Shown here in pieces: positions 28,820 to 38,222 of a stretch of 41,312 nucleotides of DNA. This stretch comes from Gammaproteobacteria bacterium (GTDB lineage: Bacteria; Pseudomonadota; Gammaproteobacteria; Xanthomonadales; Wenzhouxiangellaceae): positions 1-41,312 of the forward strand of contig PWWM01000055.1 of NCBI GenBank assembly GCA_003561495.1. Reading direction: 5' to 3'. Numbering within the stretch: the stretch's first letter is position 1; each line of letters opens with the position of its first letter. Made by a program: the position numbers and the translations under genes. Under the pieces are notes generated by a model. That model was not told the DNA's origin. It did not search any database and worked only from the letters and a program-made list of their open reading frames with translations.

Positions 28820-29617
28820 ATGACCGACGAAAAGCCGCAGCGTAAATTGGCCAAGGGCGCATTTCTGCTGCCGAACATCTTCACTACCCTGGCCTTGATG
28901 GCCGGTTTCTATGCCATCGTCGCCGCCATCGAGGGTGAGCCGGTCGCCGCCTGCATCGCCATCATCATCGCAGGCGTGCTGGATGGCGTGGACGGCCGTG
29001 TCGCCAGGATGACCAACACCCAATCCGATTTCGGCGTCCAGTACGACTCCATGTCCGACATGGTCTCATTCGGCATTGCCCCGGCGGTGCTGGTGTTTAC
29101 CTGGGCGCTGGGCGACCTGGGGCACCCGGACACCATGGCCGACAAGATGGGCTGGCTGGGTGCGTTTTTCTTTACCGGCTGCGCGGCACTGCGACTGGCG
29201 CGCTTCAATACGCAGGCCGGGGTTGCCGACAAGCGCTATTTCCAGGGTCTGGCCAGCCCGGCTGCAGCCGGCACCCTGATTGCCACCATCTGGTTCTGCG
29301 TCAGTCGCGAGATCGAGCCCGAAACCGTGGCCTGGCCGATGCTGTTGCTGACGCTGTTCCTGGGTTCCCTGATGGTCTCGAGAGTGCGCTATTTCAGTTT
29401 CAAGGGGCGCGAGGCGACCGACCGGGTGCCTTTTGCCTCGCTGTTCGTGCTGCTGGTCATTCTTGTCCTGTTGGCTCTCGATCCGCCGGCGGTGCTATTT
29501 ACCATCGGTGCGATCTATGTCACTTCCGGGTTGGTGGTCACGGCGCATGGCCGCTATCAGCAACAACGTCGTCGCCGTCGCGAGGACAAGCGCGAGGACC
29601 TTGATGAGCGTTCGTGA
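28820..29617 (+). CDS. pssA: CDP-diacylglycerol--serine O-phosphatidyltransferase
   Basis: CDP-alcohol phosphatidyltransferase motif [35 protein letters not shown]. Confidence 0.92.
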   Translation: MTDEKPQRKLAKGAFLLPNIFTTLALMAGFYAIVAAIEGEPVAACIAIIIAGVLDGVDGRVARMTNTQSDFGVQYDSMSDMVSFGIAPAVLVFTWALGDLGHPDTMADKMGWLGAFFFTGCAALRLARFNTQAGVADKRYFQGLASPAAAGTLIATIWFCVSREIEPETVAWPMLLLTLFLGSLMVSRVRYFSFKGREATDRVPFASLFVLLVILVLLALDPPAVLFTIGAIYVTSGLVVTAHGRYQQQRRRRREDKREDLDERS

Positions 29618-30065
29618 TCCCGCCTCTTTGCAACGATTGATCGACATGGGGATCGAGGTCTGGCACTTGCGCCAGCACGGTTCGGAAGCTCGGTCTCCCC
29701 GGGCTGAGTCCAGTGGGGTCGGCAGCCGCCAGCCGCGTATACGATTGTCGTCCGGTGATGGTGATTGGCTGCTGGTCCGGCGTGAGCCCTGGCGGGGCAG
29801 TCACGAGGCGCTGCTGGCCGATCTCATGGCCACCATCGGCCCGGAGCGATGCCGTTTCGGCCAATGGTCGAAAGACTCGGCCTCCGGCGAGAGCCTGGAA
29901 GAACTGGTCGAGCGCGGGGTCAACCACATCCTCTGTTTCGGCCGCCTGGATCAAGCACCGAGTTGGCCGCAATTGCTGGTCGCTCCCTCTCTCGACGAGC
30001 TGTCCCGCGATCCCGAGGCCCGGCGTGAACTGTGGAGCCTGATGTTGCCGAGGATTCAGCGATAA
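29604..30065 (+). CDS. Small protein upstream of rimI; candidate divergent DNA polymerase III psi subunit (HolD-like)
   Basis: 153-aa ORF ([26 protein letters not shown]...LVAPSLDELSRDPEARRELWSLMLPRIQR) four bases before rimI. N- and C-terminal patterns resemble HolD. Confidence 0.6.
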   Translation: MSVRDPASLQRLIDMGIEVWHLRQHGSEARSPRAESSGVGSRQPRIRLSSGDGDWLLVRREPWRGSHEALLADLMATIGPERCRFGQWSKDSASGESLEELVERGVNHILCFGRLDQAPSWPQLLVAPSLDELSRDPEARRELWSLMLPRIQR

Positions 30066-30068
30066 GCG

Positions 30069-30545
30069 ATGGCTGCTGTCCTCGAACCAAGCCTGTCCAT
30101 TCGGACGATGCAACGTGGTGATCTGTCTGCAGTGATTGCTCTGGAAAAGGCCAGTTACCCTTTTCCCTGGTCGCGCGGAATCTTTTCCGATTGTCTGCGG
30201 GTGGGGTATCGCTGTCACGTCATCGAGGCCGATGGGCGGTTGGCCGGCTACACCATTGTGTCCATGGCCGTTGACGAAGCCCATTTGCTCAATCTGTGCA
30301 TCGATCCGGACCGGCGTCGGCAAGGCCTGGCCTCGGTGATGCTCGATCACATCCTGCGCGAGGTGCGCATTGCCGGCATGGATCGGCTGTTCCTGGAAGT
30401 GCGACCCTCCAACCGCGCGGCGGTGGCACTGTATCGCCGAAGAGGATTTCGGGTGATCGGCCGGCGTCCCGGCTATTACCCGACTACCGACGGGCGTGAG
30501 GATGCCATGGTCATGGTGTTGCATCTGGATCCTGAAAATGAGTGA
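30069..30545 (+). CDS. rimI: Ribosomal protein S18-alanine N-acetyltransferase
   Basis: GNAT fold: IRTMQRGDLSAVIALEKASYPFPWSRGIFSDCL, LNLCIDPDRRRQGLASVML, LEVRPSNRAAVALYRRRGFRVIGRRPGYYP. Confidence 0.93.
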   Translation: MAAVLEPSLSIRTMQRGDLSAVIALEKASYPFPWSRGIFSDCLRVGYRCHVIEADGRLAGYTIVSMAVDEAHLLNLCIDPDRRRQGLASVMLDHILREVRIAGMDRLFLEVRPSNRAAVALYRRRGFRVIGRRPGYYPTTDGREDAMVMVLHLDPENE

Positions 30546-31491
30546 GCAGACACTGCGAGTGGCCGCTGCCCAGATCGCGCCGGTCTGGCTGGATCGAGCG
30601 CGGACCCTGGATCGGGTCATTGAAACCATTGAGCAGGCCGCCGTGTCCGGCGTCGAGTTGGTGGCCTTTGGTGAATGCCTGGTCCCCGGTTATCCGTTCT
30701 GGGTCGAGCGCACCGATGGCGCCCGCTTCGACAGCACCTTGCAGAAGGATTTGTTTGCTCACTATGTCGATCAGGCCGTCACCATCGAGCTCGGCCACCT
30801 GGATGCGGTTTGCGAAACCGCCCGTCGCAACGCCATTGCCGTGGTGCTGGGCATCCTTGAGCGCCCCGATGACCGCGGCGAGAGTGTCTATGCCTGTGCC
30901 GTCAGCATCAGTCAGACGGGAGAGGTCGTGGCTCGGCAACGCAAGCTCATGCCCACCCATGAAGAACGCCTGGTGTGGGCCATCGGCGATGGTCATGGCC
31001 TTCGAACTCATCCGGTCGGCGCTTTTACCGTCGGTGCCCTCAACTGCTGGGAAAACTGGATGCCGCTGGCCCGATCCAGCCTGCAGGCCCAGGGCGAGGA
31101 TCTGCATGTGGCCATCTGGCCCGGCAATCCCAGAAACACCCGCGAAATCACCCGTTTCATGGCCCTGGAAGGCCGCAGTTACGTGCTGTCGGCCTCCGGC
31201 CTGATGCGTGCCCAGGACCTGCCCGACACGCTACCCCATGCCAAAGCGCTCAAAGCGGCCGCAGCCGACATGCCCTGGGCCGCCGGCGGCTCGTGCCTGG
31301 CCGGCCCCGACGGCCGCTGGCTGATCGAACCGACCGACACGGAAGGGTTGCTGATTGCCGAGATCAACACCCGGGATGTTCACCGCGCCCGTCACAACTT
31401 CGACCCCACCGGCCATTACTCCCGTCCGGATGTTTTCCGTCTCAGCGTCAATCGTGACCGTCAGCGGATCGGAGATTTCTCGGATGAATGA
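30538..31491 (+). CDS. Carbon-nitrogen hydrolase, nitrilase-like
   Basis: Glu-Lys-Cys motifs AFGECLVPGYPFW, RKLMPTHEERLVW, GALNCWENWMPLAR. Overlaps the end of rimI by 8 bp. Confidence 0.88.
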   Translation: MSEQTLRVAAAQIAPVWLDRARTLDRVIETIEQAAVSGVELVAFGECLVPGYPFWVERTDGARFDSTLQKDLFAHYVDQAVTIELGHLDAVCETARRNAIAVVLGILERPDDRGESVYACAVSISQTGEVVARQRKLMPTHEERLVWAIGDGHGLRTHPVGAFTVGALNCWENWMPLARSSLQAQGEDLHVAIWPGNPRNTREITRFMALEGRSYVLSASGLMRAQDLPDTLPHAKALKAAAADMPWAAGGSCLAGPDGRWLIEPTDTEGLLIAEINTRDVHRARHNFDPTGHYSRPDVFRLSVNRDRQRIGDFSDE

Positions 31492-31495
31492 CCCA

Positions 31496-32692
31496 TCAGC
31501 CTTTCAACCGGGTCGCAACTTCGCCATGCCTGTCGCTGACCATCGGGATGGTCAGCATGGTGCTGGCGGCTGCCATCAACAACAACGCGGTGAACATCTC
31601 GGCGCTGATGATGTGCTGATCGAGCAGGATGTTGGCAAAGATGATCATGATCAATGCCTTGGTCTGGAGCAACCAGCCGACCACCCGGGCCTGGCCCGGC
31701 GGCCAGCCGAGGATGCGGCCGGCCATGTGTACTCCGGCCAGCTTGCCCGCCACGGCCGCCACCAGCAGGGCCAGGGCAATGACCAGCACCGCGATACCCC
31801 CAAGGTCCCACTCGGTTCGAAGCCCGGTGGAAAGGAAGAACACCGGCATCATGATCAGCAGCAGGTAATGGCGCAGGCGGTCTAGCTTGTCCTGGCCAAA
31901 CCACTCGTTTTCCAGCACCGCGCCGGCCAGGAAAGCGCCAACCATGTAGTGCAGTCCGGCCCAGTCCGAGGCCAGCGCGCATAGCGCCAGCCAGATCAGG
32001 GCGATGAACCAGCGGTCGGGTTCGGGCAGTCGAGGCAGTCCCTTGCGCATGGCCATCGCCGCCACCACGAAACCGGCCACGAAAGTGGCCTGCTTGCCCA
32101 TACGCTCGTAATCGAGCAGGATCAGCGCCAGCACCCCCCAGATGGCGATGTCGTCCAGGCTGGCGTAGCGCAGCACCCGCTGGCCCAGCGGCTTTCTGAG
32201 GATGTCGATCTTTTCCATCAACAAAATCAGAATGGGCAGGGCGGTGACCGCACAGGCCATGCCGATGCCGGCCACGAACTGCCAGGGCTGGGCGTTGACG
32301 CCCATCCAGGCGGGGTTGTGTATTAGCACCCCGATGCCGACCACGGCGCCGAATGCGATCGGTGTGAACAGTGCAAACGAGGCGGTGACCACACTGTCGC
32401 GCCGGTTGGCCCAGGCCTGTGGGAGATCCAGCTCCAGGCCGGCTATCCAGACAAAAAGGATCACCCCCCAGGTAGCGATGCCGCCCAGCATCAGGGTGAC
32501 CTCGGAAGTGAACACGGTACGATGGATTTCCGGAAAAACCGCCCCGAGCAGCCCCGGCCCGAGCGCAATGCCGGTCAGAATCTGCACCACCACCAGCGGC
32601 GCCCAGCGATCGGTGCGACCCAGTCGCCAGATCAGCCAGGGCACGGCCAGTATGATGACCAACGCCAGCAGCATTTTTTCGGTCACGGACAT
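31496..32692 (-). CDS. Cation:proton antiporter (CPA2/Kef type, no RCK domain seen)
   Basis: 398 aa, about 12 TM segments, typical GIALGPGLLGAVFPEI, IAGLELDL, MVGAFLAGAVLENEW. Confidence 0.85.
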   Translation of the reverse strand: MSVTEKMLLALVIILAVPWLIWRLGRTDRWAPLVVVQILTGIALGPGLLGAVFPEIHRTVFTSEVTLMLGGIATWGVILFVWIAGLELDLPQAWANRRDSVVTASFALFTPIAFGAVVGIGVLIHNPAWMGVNAQPWQFVAGIGMACAVTALPILILLMEKIDILRKPLGQRVLRYASLDDIAIWGVLALILLDYERMGKQATFVAGFVVAAMAMRKGLPRLPEPDRWFIALIWLALCALASDWAGLHYMVGAFLAGAVLENEWFGQDKLDRLRHYLLLIMMPVFFLSTGLRTEWDLGGIAVLVIALALLVAAVAGKLAGVHMAGRILGWPPGQARVVGWLLQTKALIMIIFANILLDQHIISAEMFTALLLMAAASTMLTIPMVSDRHGEVATRLKG

Positions 32693-32842
32693 GGTTCAGG
32701 TAATACTTCCGAATTAAAGGCGGGCATGATAGCTGCAATTGCCGATCAGCATTACTACTCCTGAACCCGGCAGGGATGTAGATCGCATTCAGCCGCAGTG
32801 TGGCTTTCGGCAGCAAGGCCGATCGCGCCAGTGTGCGTATCG

Positions 32843-33418
32843 TCAGCCGCCCATGTCCAGTCGCAACCATGCAGTGGCTCTTTGCAGGTCACGGTAGACC
32901 GTTCTTCTTGAAGTTGACTTGATTTCAGCGATTTCGTCGGCGGTGTAGCCGGCAAAGAAACGGGCGCTGACCGTATCGGCCAGATCCGGATCGATGCGCT
33001 CCAGTCGTTCCAGGGCCGATTCCATATCCAGTACACCAGCCGCCTCCCGTTCGGAAGTGTCCATCAGGGATTGGTCGTCGATGGGTTCGTGTTGGGCGCC
33101 GGCACCACGCTTTTCGGCCAGCTTGCGGCGGGCATGGTCGACAATGATCTGACGAATGACACGCCCCATCAAGCGCATCAGGTGCTGGCGGTCCTCGATG
33201 TCGGGATCGGCGCTACCGTCGCGGAAGATCTTGAGGAAGGCCTCATGAACCAGGGCCGTCGTGCGCAGTGTTTCTCCAGCCCGCATTTCGAAGCGTTGGT
33301 AATGGGCCAGGCGATGGATGTCCTGGTAGACCAGTTCGGAAAGTCGCGCCATGGCGCCGGGTTGTTCACCGAGTCGATCGAGCAACTGCGTGATTCGGGT
33401 CTGGTCGGCATCGGTCAT
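32843..33418 (-). CDS. ECF RNA polymerase sigma factor (Sig-70_X6/TIGR02999-like)
   Basis: LVYQDIHRLAHYQRFEMRAGETLRTTALVHEAFLKIF, LMRLMGRVIRQIIVDHARRKLAEKRG, YTADEIAEIKSTSRRTVYRDLQRATAWLR. ORF starts at TTG 33427; ATG at 33418. Confidence 0.88.
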   Translation of the reverse strand: MTDADQTRITQLLDRLGEQPGAMARLSELVYQDIHRLAHYQRFEMRAGETLRTTALVHEAFLKIFRDGSADPDIEDRQHLMRLMGRVIRQIIVDHARRKLAEKRGAGAQHEPIDDQSLMDTSEREAAGVLDMESALERLERIDPDLADTVSARFFAGYTADEIAEIKSTSRRTVYRDLQRATAWLRLDMGG

Positions 33419-33450
33419 CGTACTCAATCCGTCGAATGCTCGGCACGCTC

Positions 33451-36180
33451 TTACCAGTGTCTGGCTTGTTGGCGAAGCGATTCATCTTTGGTGGCTTTGA
33501 ACCATTGATTGTGGACTCGGACCAGGAGTTCGGTGCAATCAATGGTTCTCGGGTGATCCTTGCCAAGTGTTCGGGCGAAAATCTCGTGCGCAGCTTCGGC
33601 CTGGCTTGCCGATTCCCGGTACTCGCCTCCGGCTTTCAGTACACGGGCGTGGTTCATGAGCATGGCTGCAGTGACCCAGTCCTTCTGGCCTAGATGTTCA
33701 ACGGCCTGACGGGCACTTTGCCCGCTGAGGCGAGCGGCCCCTTCCAGATCTCCGCTCCGCTGCTTGGAGGTAGACAGATTGGAAGCGGTCGCCAGCGTCC
33801 TGCGATGGCCTGGGCCGAAATGTTCGTATGCAACCTCCAATGCTCGTTCGAACAGCGCCTGGGCTTCGCCATGCTGTTCCATCGAGGTCAACGTCAGGGC
33901 CAGGTGATTCATGGAGGTCCAGCTGTCTGCGTGGGCTTCACCGAGGACCCGTATGCGGCCTTCCAGCGCCTGACGATGCAGTGACTCGGCTTCCTCGAGT
34001 CGACCTTGCTGCTGTACTGCAAATCCAAGGTTGCTCAAGGAGCGCAATGTGTTGCCATGATCACTACCAAGCTGTTTGGTGCGAGCGTAAAAAACCTGGC
34101 GATGGATTTCCTCGGCGGTCTGGAAATCACCCAGGTCGGCATGGGTGATGCCAAGGTTGTTCAATGAGATGAGGGTGTGCGGGTGTTGTTCGCCAAGGAC
34201 TTTCCGGCGTTTCTCCAGGGCGGTTTCCAGGTATTCAATCCCGTCAGCGGGTTGCCCACGATCGACAAAAAGCAGCCCCAGCATATTCATGGTCATGAGG
34301 GTCTCGGGATGGTCATTGCCTAGCACTTGCCGTTGGCCGTTCAGGGTGTTGCGAAGAAGAGCTTCGGCCTCGTCGAATTTTTGCTGCTTGCTGTTGATGT
34401 CGGCCATGTCGCGTTTGGACAGCAAGGTGTCCGGATGAGTCGCTCCAAGATGTTCGGTTTGGCCCTCAATTGCCATTTCAACCAGTTTCAACGCCTGCTC
34501 GTAATCTTGCAGGAATTTGTGCAGCCGGCCCAGTTCACGAGCAGAGTGCAGGGTTTCCGGGTGACTTTTTCCAAGAACCGTGCGTCGGATTTCAAAGGCG
34601 GTGGTTTGTGGATCCATAGCCTGTTGATGGTCGCCCAGAGCGACTTGCGTGGAAGCCAGAGACTGCAGCAGCCGGGCCTTGATCTCCGGCTGGTTTCCGA
34701 ATTGCTCGTTGATGGCTGTTCGGGTTTGATCAAGAAAGGTCCGATCAAGGCTTTCCAGGGCCGCGTCGGTGAAGTTAATGCCTGCCAGCGCCCTTTCCAA
34801 AGCGGCGACGGTGCTGGAATGATCATCCTGGGGACTCATGTCCTCGCGTTGGCGCAGCAGATTCTGACGAATGACAGCTCCGAATTGTTCGGGATCGATC
34901 TCCCCGAGTTGCTGTTCCTGGAAACTTGCCACCTGCTCAAGTTCAGCCGCGCGTGCATCGGCTTGCGCCTGCTCGGCAGCCGCAGCCCTCCAGGCACGTT
35001 CGGCTTCCAGGTACATCGAAGTGGTGGCAGTCAATCCTGCACTCAGAGCGATGATGGTCGCTGTGATCCCGCCGACCAGAACCGGGTTGCGGCGAACAAA
35101 ACGCACCATTCGATAGCGGCGACTGTCCGGCATGGCCCGCAGTGGATGGTGTTGACGAAGGCGATGCAATTCATCAATCAGTTCAGCGCAGCTCTGATAT
35201 CGATATTCCGGTGTTGTGGCGCTGGCCTTGCCGATCATGGCAGCCAATTCGACCGATCGTTCGACTCCTTTGCACGACAGTTCCGAAGTGAGATCCTCAC
35301 AATGTCTGGACAAGGTCTTCCCGCACAGCAACCAGTGCAGCAGGGCGCCCAGCGACCAGATGTCGCTGTGCGGGGTGACCGGTTCTCCAGCCAGTTGCTC
35401 TGGTGCGGCGAAAGCCGGGGTCATGGCGCGTACACGATCACTTTGATCCCCGGCATCCAACAGGCGGGCAACGCCGAAGTCCATCACCTTGGCCTGGCCA
35501 TTGTTCTTGATGCGGATATTGTCGGGTTTGATGTCACCATGCACGATCAGGCGCTGATGAGCATGACCGATGGCCTCGACGATCTGTTCGAACAGATCCA
35601 GGCGTCGACGGTTATTTGGACGAGTTGACTGAATCCACTCGCCGAGATTTTGACCATCGACCCACTCCATGACCAGGAAGGGTCCGGCCTGCTGGTCCAG
35701 TCCGGCATCCAGCAGGCGGGTGATGCCTGGATGGTCGAGCCGGGCCAGGTAGCGACACTCACGCTGCAGATGCTGCCCCAATCCTCGGCCGCGCAGCTTC
35801 AGCAATTTGATGGCGACATCCAGTTCGAAAGCGCCGTCGGCGCGTTCACCCAGATAGACCGAACCCATGCCACCTTGAGCGACTGGTTCGGTCACACGCC
35901 ATGGTCCCAGGCGGCGGCCTGTTTCGAGTGGCTGTACGGACTGGTCATTGGAGCTGGCCAGCGCCTCGCTTGCCAGGTGGTTAAAGGAGCGATCCAGAAG
36001 GCTGACGGTTTGCGAGTGTCCGATCAGTTCTGCCAGCCAGCGGGACAGTCGCGGCCAGCGTCGCCGACAACGTGCAATGTAGTCGGCTTGTTCCTTCACC
36101 GGACATTCAAGGTACCCGGTCAGTAACTTGTCCAACGCTCGACGCCGAGTGTCGGTCAATTCGGCATGGTGAGTTGTCAT
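33451..36180 (-). CDS. Ser/Thr protein kinase with TM helix and C-terminal TPR repeats (kinase 3)
   Basis: VAIKLLKLRGRG, HGDIKPDNIRIKNNGQAKVMDFGVARLL, TM NPVLVGGITATIIALSAGLTATTSMYL, TPRs. ORF from 36213; start at 36180 (MTTHHAELTDTRRRALDKLL) is more likely. Confidence 0.92.
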   Translation of the reverse strand: MTTHHAELTDTRRRALDKLLTGYLECPVKEQADYIARCRRRWPRLSRWLAELIGHSQTVSLLDRSFNHLASEALASSNDQSVQPLETGRRLGPWRVTEPVAQGGMGSVYLGERADGAFELDVAIKLLKLRGRGLGQHLQRECRYLARLDHPGITRLLDAGLDQQAGPFLVMEWVDGQNLGEWIQSTRPNNRRRLDLFEQIVEAIGHAHQRLIVHGDIKPDNIRIKNNGQAKVMDFGVARLLDAGDQSDRVRAMTPAFAAPEQLAGEPVTPHSDIWSLGALLHWLLCGKTLSRHCEDLTSELSCKGVERSVELAAMIGKASATTPEYRYQSCAELIDELHRLRQHHPLRAMPDSRRYRMVRFVRRNPVLVGGITATIIALSAGLTATTSMYLEAERAWRAAAAEQAQADARAAELEQVASFQEQQLGEIDPEQFGAVIRQNLLRQREDMSPQDDHSSTVAALERALAGINFTDAALESLDRTFLDQTRTAINEQFGNQPEIKARLLQSLASTQVALGDHQQAMDPQTTAFEIRRTVLGKSHPETLHSARELGRLHKFLQDYEQALKLVEMAIEGQTEHLGATHPDTLLSKRDMADINSKQQKFDEAEALLRNTLNGQRQVLGNDHPETLMTMNMLGLLFVDRGQPADGIEYLETALEKRRKVLGEQHPHTLISLNNLGITHADLGDFQTAEEIHRQVFYARTKQLGSDHGNTLRSLSNLGFAVQQQGRLEEAESLHRQALEGRIRVLGEAHADSWTSMNHLALTLTSMEQHGEAQALFERALEVAYEHFGPGHRRTLATASNLSTSKQRSGDLEGAARLSGQSARQAVEHLGQKDWVTAAMLMNHARVLKAGGEYRESASQAEAAHEIFARTLGKDHPRTIDCTELLVRVHNQWFKATKDESLRQQARHW

Positions 36181-36362
36181 GACAGCATGGCCTGGTACTG
36201 CCCTCAGGCGCATAGGTTTTGTACTCCTACCCTAACATTGACAGAAACTTCATTCCGATGTCAGGTCCCACGCGGGGTTTGGACCGCCAGGCGTTTCACT
36301 GATCATTGTCAACCAAAAAAATATTTTTGAGGTAGACTGCTTCGCTTTCGGTATTCAGGGAC

Positions 36363-38192
36363 TTGAAATCAGTGAAGCTTTACCCGCTCGCCATCGTCTG
36401 CCTGGCCACCGCTGTATTCATGCGTCCAACCGCCTGGGCCGAGGATGATCAGAGTCTGCCCGATCCAATCCTGGTGACGGCCAGCCCGCTTGGAACCGCA
36501 CTTTCCGACAGTCTGCAGAGTGTCGATGTGATCTCTCGGGTCGAGATCGAGGCGGCGCCGGCGGCCACCCTGGCTGAATTGCTGGACAGCGTGGCCGGCG
36601 TTGATGTCCGTCGACGCGGTTCTGCCGGCGTGCAGGCTGATATCGGCATTCGTGGAACGGCGTACGAGCAGACGCTGGTGCTGCTCAATGGCATCCCCCT
36701 GAAAGATCCGCAGACCGGTCACCATGATCTGAATGTGCCGGTGCCGCTGGAACAGATCGAGCGCATCGAAATCGTGCGTGGTCCCGGCGGATTGGTCTAC
36801 GGGGGCAACGCCACCGGCGGCCTGGTGAACATCATCACGCGTGAACCGAGTGGGGTCCAGGCCGGTGTCGGTGTGCGCTTCGGCAGTTTCTCCACCCGCG
36901 ATCTCCGCGCCCACGCCGGTACCGGAACGACGCAAGGCAGTCATCTGCTGTCGGCCGCCGGCCAGGTCAGCGACGGCCACCTGCCGGATTCGCGCTCGGA
37001 CAGCGACATCCGCCGGCTCATGTATACCGGACACACCCAATTTGAAAATAGCTCGTTGACCTGGGGGCTGGGCGCCGAGGACAAGGCATTCGGCGCCTGG
37101 AAGTTCTACACGGCTGATTTTCCTGACCAGCGCGAGGAAACCGCATCAAGACTGGCCTACGTCTCCGGCCGGACCGAAATCGGGGGATGGGAGGTCACAC
37201 CGCGCCTGTTCTGGCGTGCCCACGAAGACTGGTTTTGCACCATGGTGAGTGATACTGCCTTCATCAACGAACATGACACGCAGGTTTCGGGCATCCAGCT
37301 CGGTACTCAGCGCGCCATCGGTGCGGGCGTGCTGGCCGTCGGCGGTGGCCTGATTCGCGAGCAGATCACCTCCAGCGCCCTGGACGATCATCGTCGATCG
37401 GAGTCCAGCCTGTGGTCGGTTTACCGCCAGCCTCTGGGCGAGCGTGCCAGTGTCGAGGCCGGTCTCAATGCCATCGACTTCAGCGATCATGGCCGCGAAT
37501 GGCTGCCATCGGTGGGTCTCGGGTACCGGTTCTCACCGCGATGGCGTGGCTTTGCCTCGTCGGCGCGCAGCACACGTGTGCCATCGTGGACCGAATTGTT
37601 CCTGTTGACCGGCGGTAATGTCGGCAACCCGGCGCTGGCGCCGGAACGGTCGACGTTTCATGAGCTTGGCGTGCGCTTGATTGAAACGGACCATCGCCTG
37701 GCCCTGGCGGCCTTCGAACGCCAAACGGACCGATTGATCGACTGGTCGCGCGAGATCGGTGATGTCACCTGGGTCGCGGACAACTTCGATGGCCACCGCA
37801 CCCGCGGCGGTGAGCTGGAGTGGCGCTGGCAACCGCGCCGGCTGGCCACCATCGAGTACCTGACCGCCTCTTACACGGCATTGACCACGCAACTGGATGA
37901 CCGGGGTCAGGAGATCAAGTACGCGCTGGACTATCCTCGCCGGAGCTTGAAAGCCACCGGCCTGGTCAACGCCGGCGCCGGCATGCAAGTGTCCTTCAAT
38001 GCCCGCCGGGTCACCCGCGCATCGACCCATCGCGCCACCCTGATCGCACTTCGCGCCGGCAGGACATTCGGTGACTTCGAGGTCTATATCGAAGGCAGTA
38101 ACCTGCTGGATGAGGACATCATCGAAGCCGGCTTCGCACCCCAGCCCGGCCGGGCCGTGTTTGCCGGCCTGAACTGGCTCAGTGGACGATGA
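36363..38192 (+). CDS. TonB-dependent outer-membrane receptor (BtuB/siderophore-like)
   Basis: Plug-domain motifs: SLQSVDVISRVEIEAAPAATLAELLDSVAGVDVRRRGSAGVQADIGIRGTAYEQTLVLLNGIPLKDPQTGHH, IERIEIVRGPGGLVYGGNATGGLVNIIT. Start codon uncertain (TTG or nearby GTG). Confidence 0.9.
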   Translation: MKSVKLYPLAIVCLATAVFMRPTAWAEDDQSLPDPILVTASPLGTALSDSLQSVDVISRVEIEAAPAATLAELLDSVAGVDVRRRGSAGVQADIGIRGTAYEQTLVLLNGIPLKDPQTGHHDLNVPVPLEQIERIEIVRGPGGLVYGGNATGGLVNIITREPSGVQAGVGVRFGSFSTRDLRAHAGTGTTQGSHLLSAAGQVSDGHLPDSRSDSDIRRLMYTGHTQFENSSLTWGLGAEDKAFGAWKFYTADFPDQREETASRLAYVSGRTEIGGWEVTPRLFWRAHEDWFCTMVSDTAFINEHDTQVSGIQLGTQRAIGAGVLAVGGGLIREQITSSALDDHRRSESSLWSVYRQPLGERASVEAGLNAIDFSDHGREWLPSVGLGYRFSPRWRGFASSARSTRVPSWTELFLLTGGNVGNPALAPERSTFHELGVRLIETDHRLALAAFERQTDRLIDWSREIGDVTWVADNFDGHRTRGGELEWRWQPRRLATIEYLTASYTALTTQLDDRGQEIKYALDYPRRSLKATGLVNAGAGMQVSFNARRVTRASTHRATLIALRAGRTFGDFEVYIEGSNLLDEDIIEAGFAPQPGRAVFAGLNWLSGR

Positions 38193-38222
38193 ATCCCGGT
38201 TCCATCAGAGCCGATCGATCGT

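Noticed and set aside
36181-36260. Kinase 3 upstream region sharing the kinase 1/2 element
   Set aside because: Only loose similarity (TGTTAG...ACAAAACC), not enough to claim a common motif.
36214-36362. Cobalamin riboswitch upstream of the TonB receptor
   Set aside because: No B12-box-like segment could be recognised by eye; a covariance-model search would be needed.
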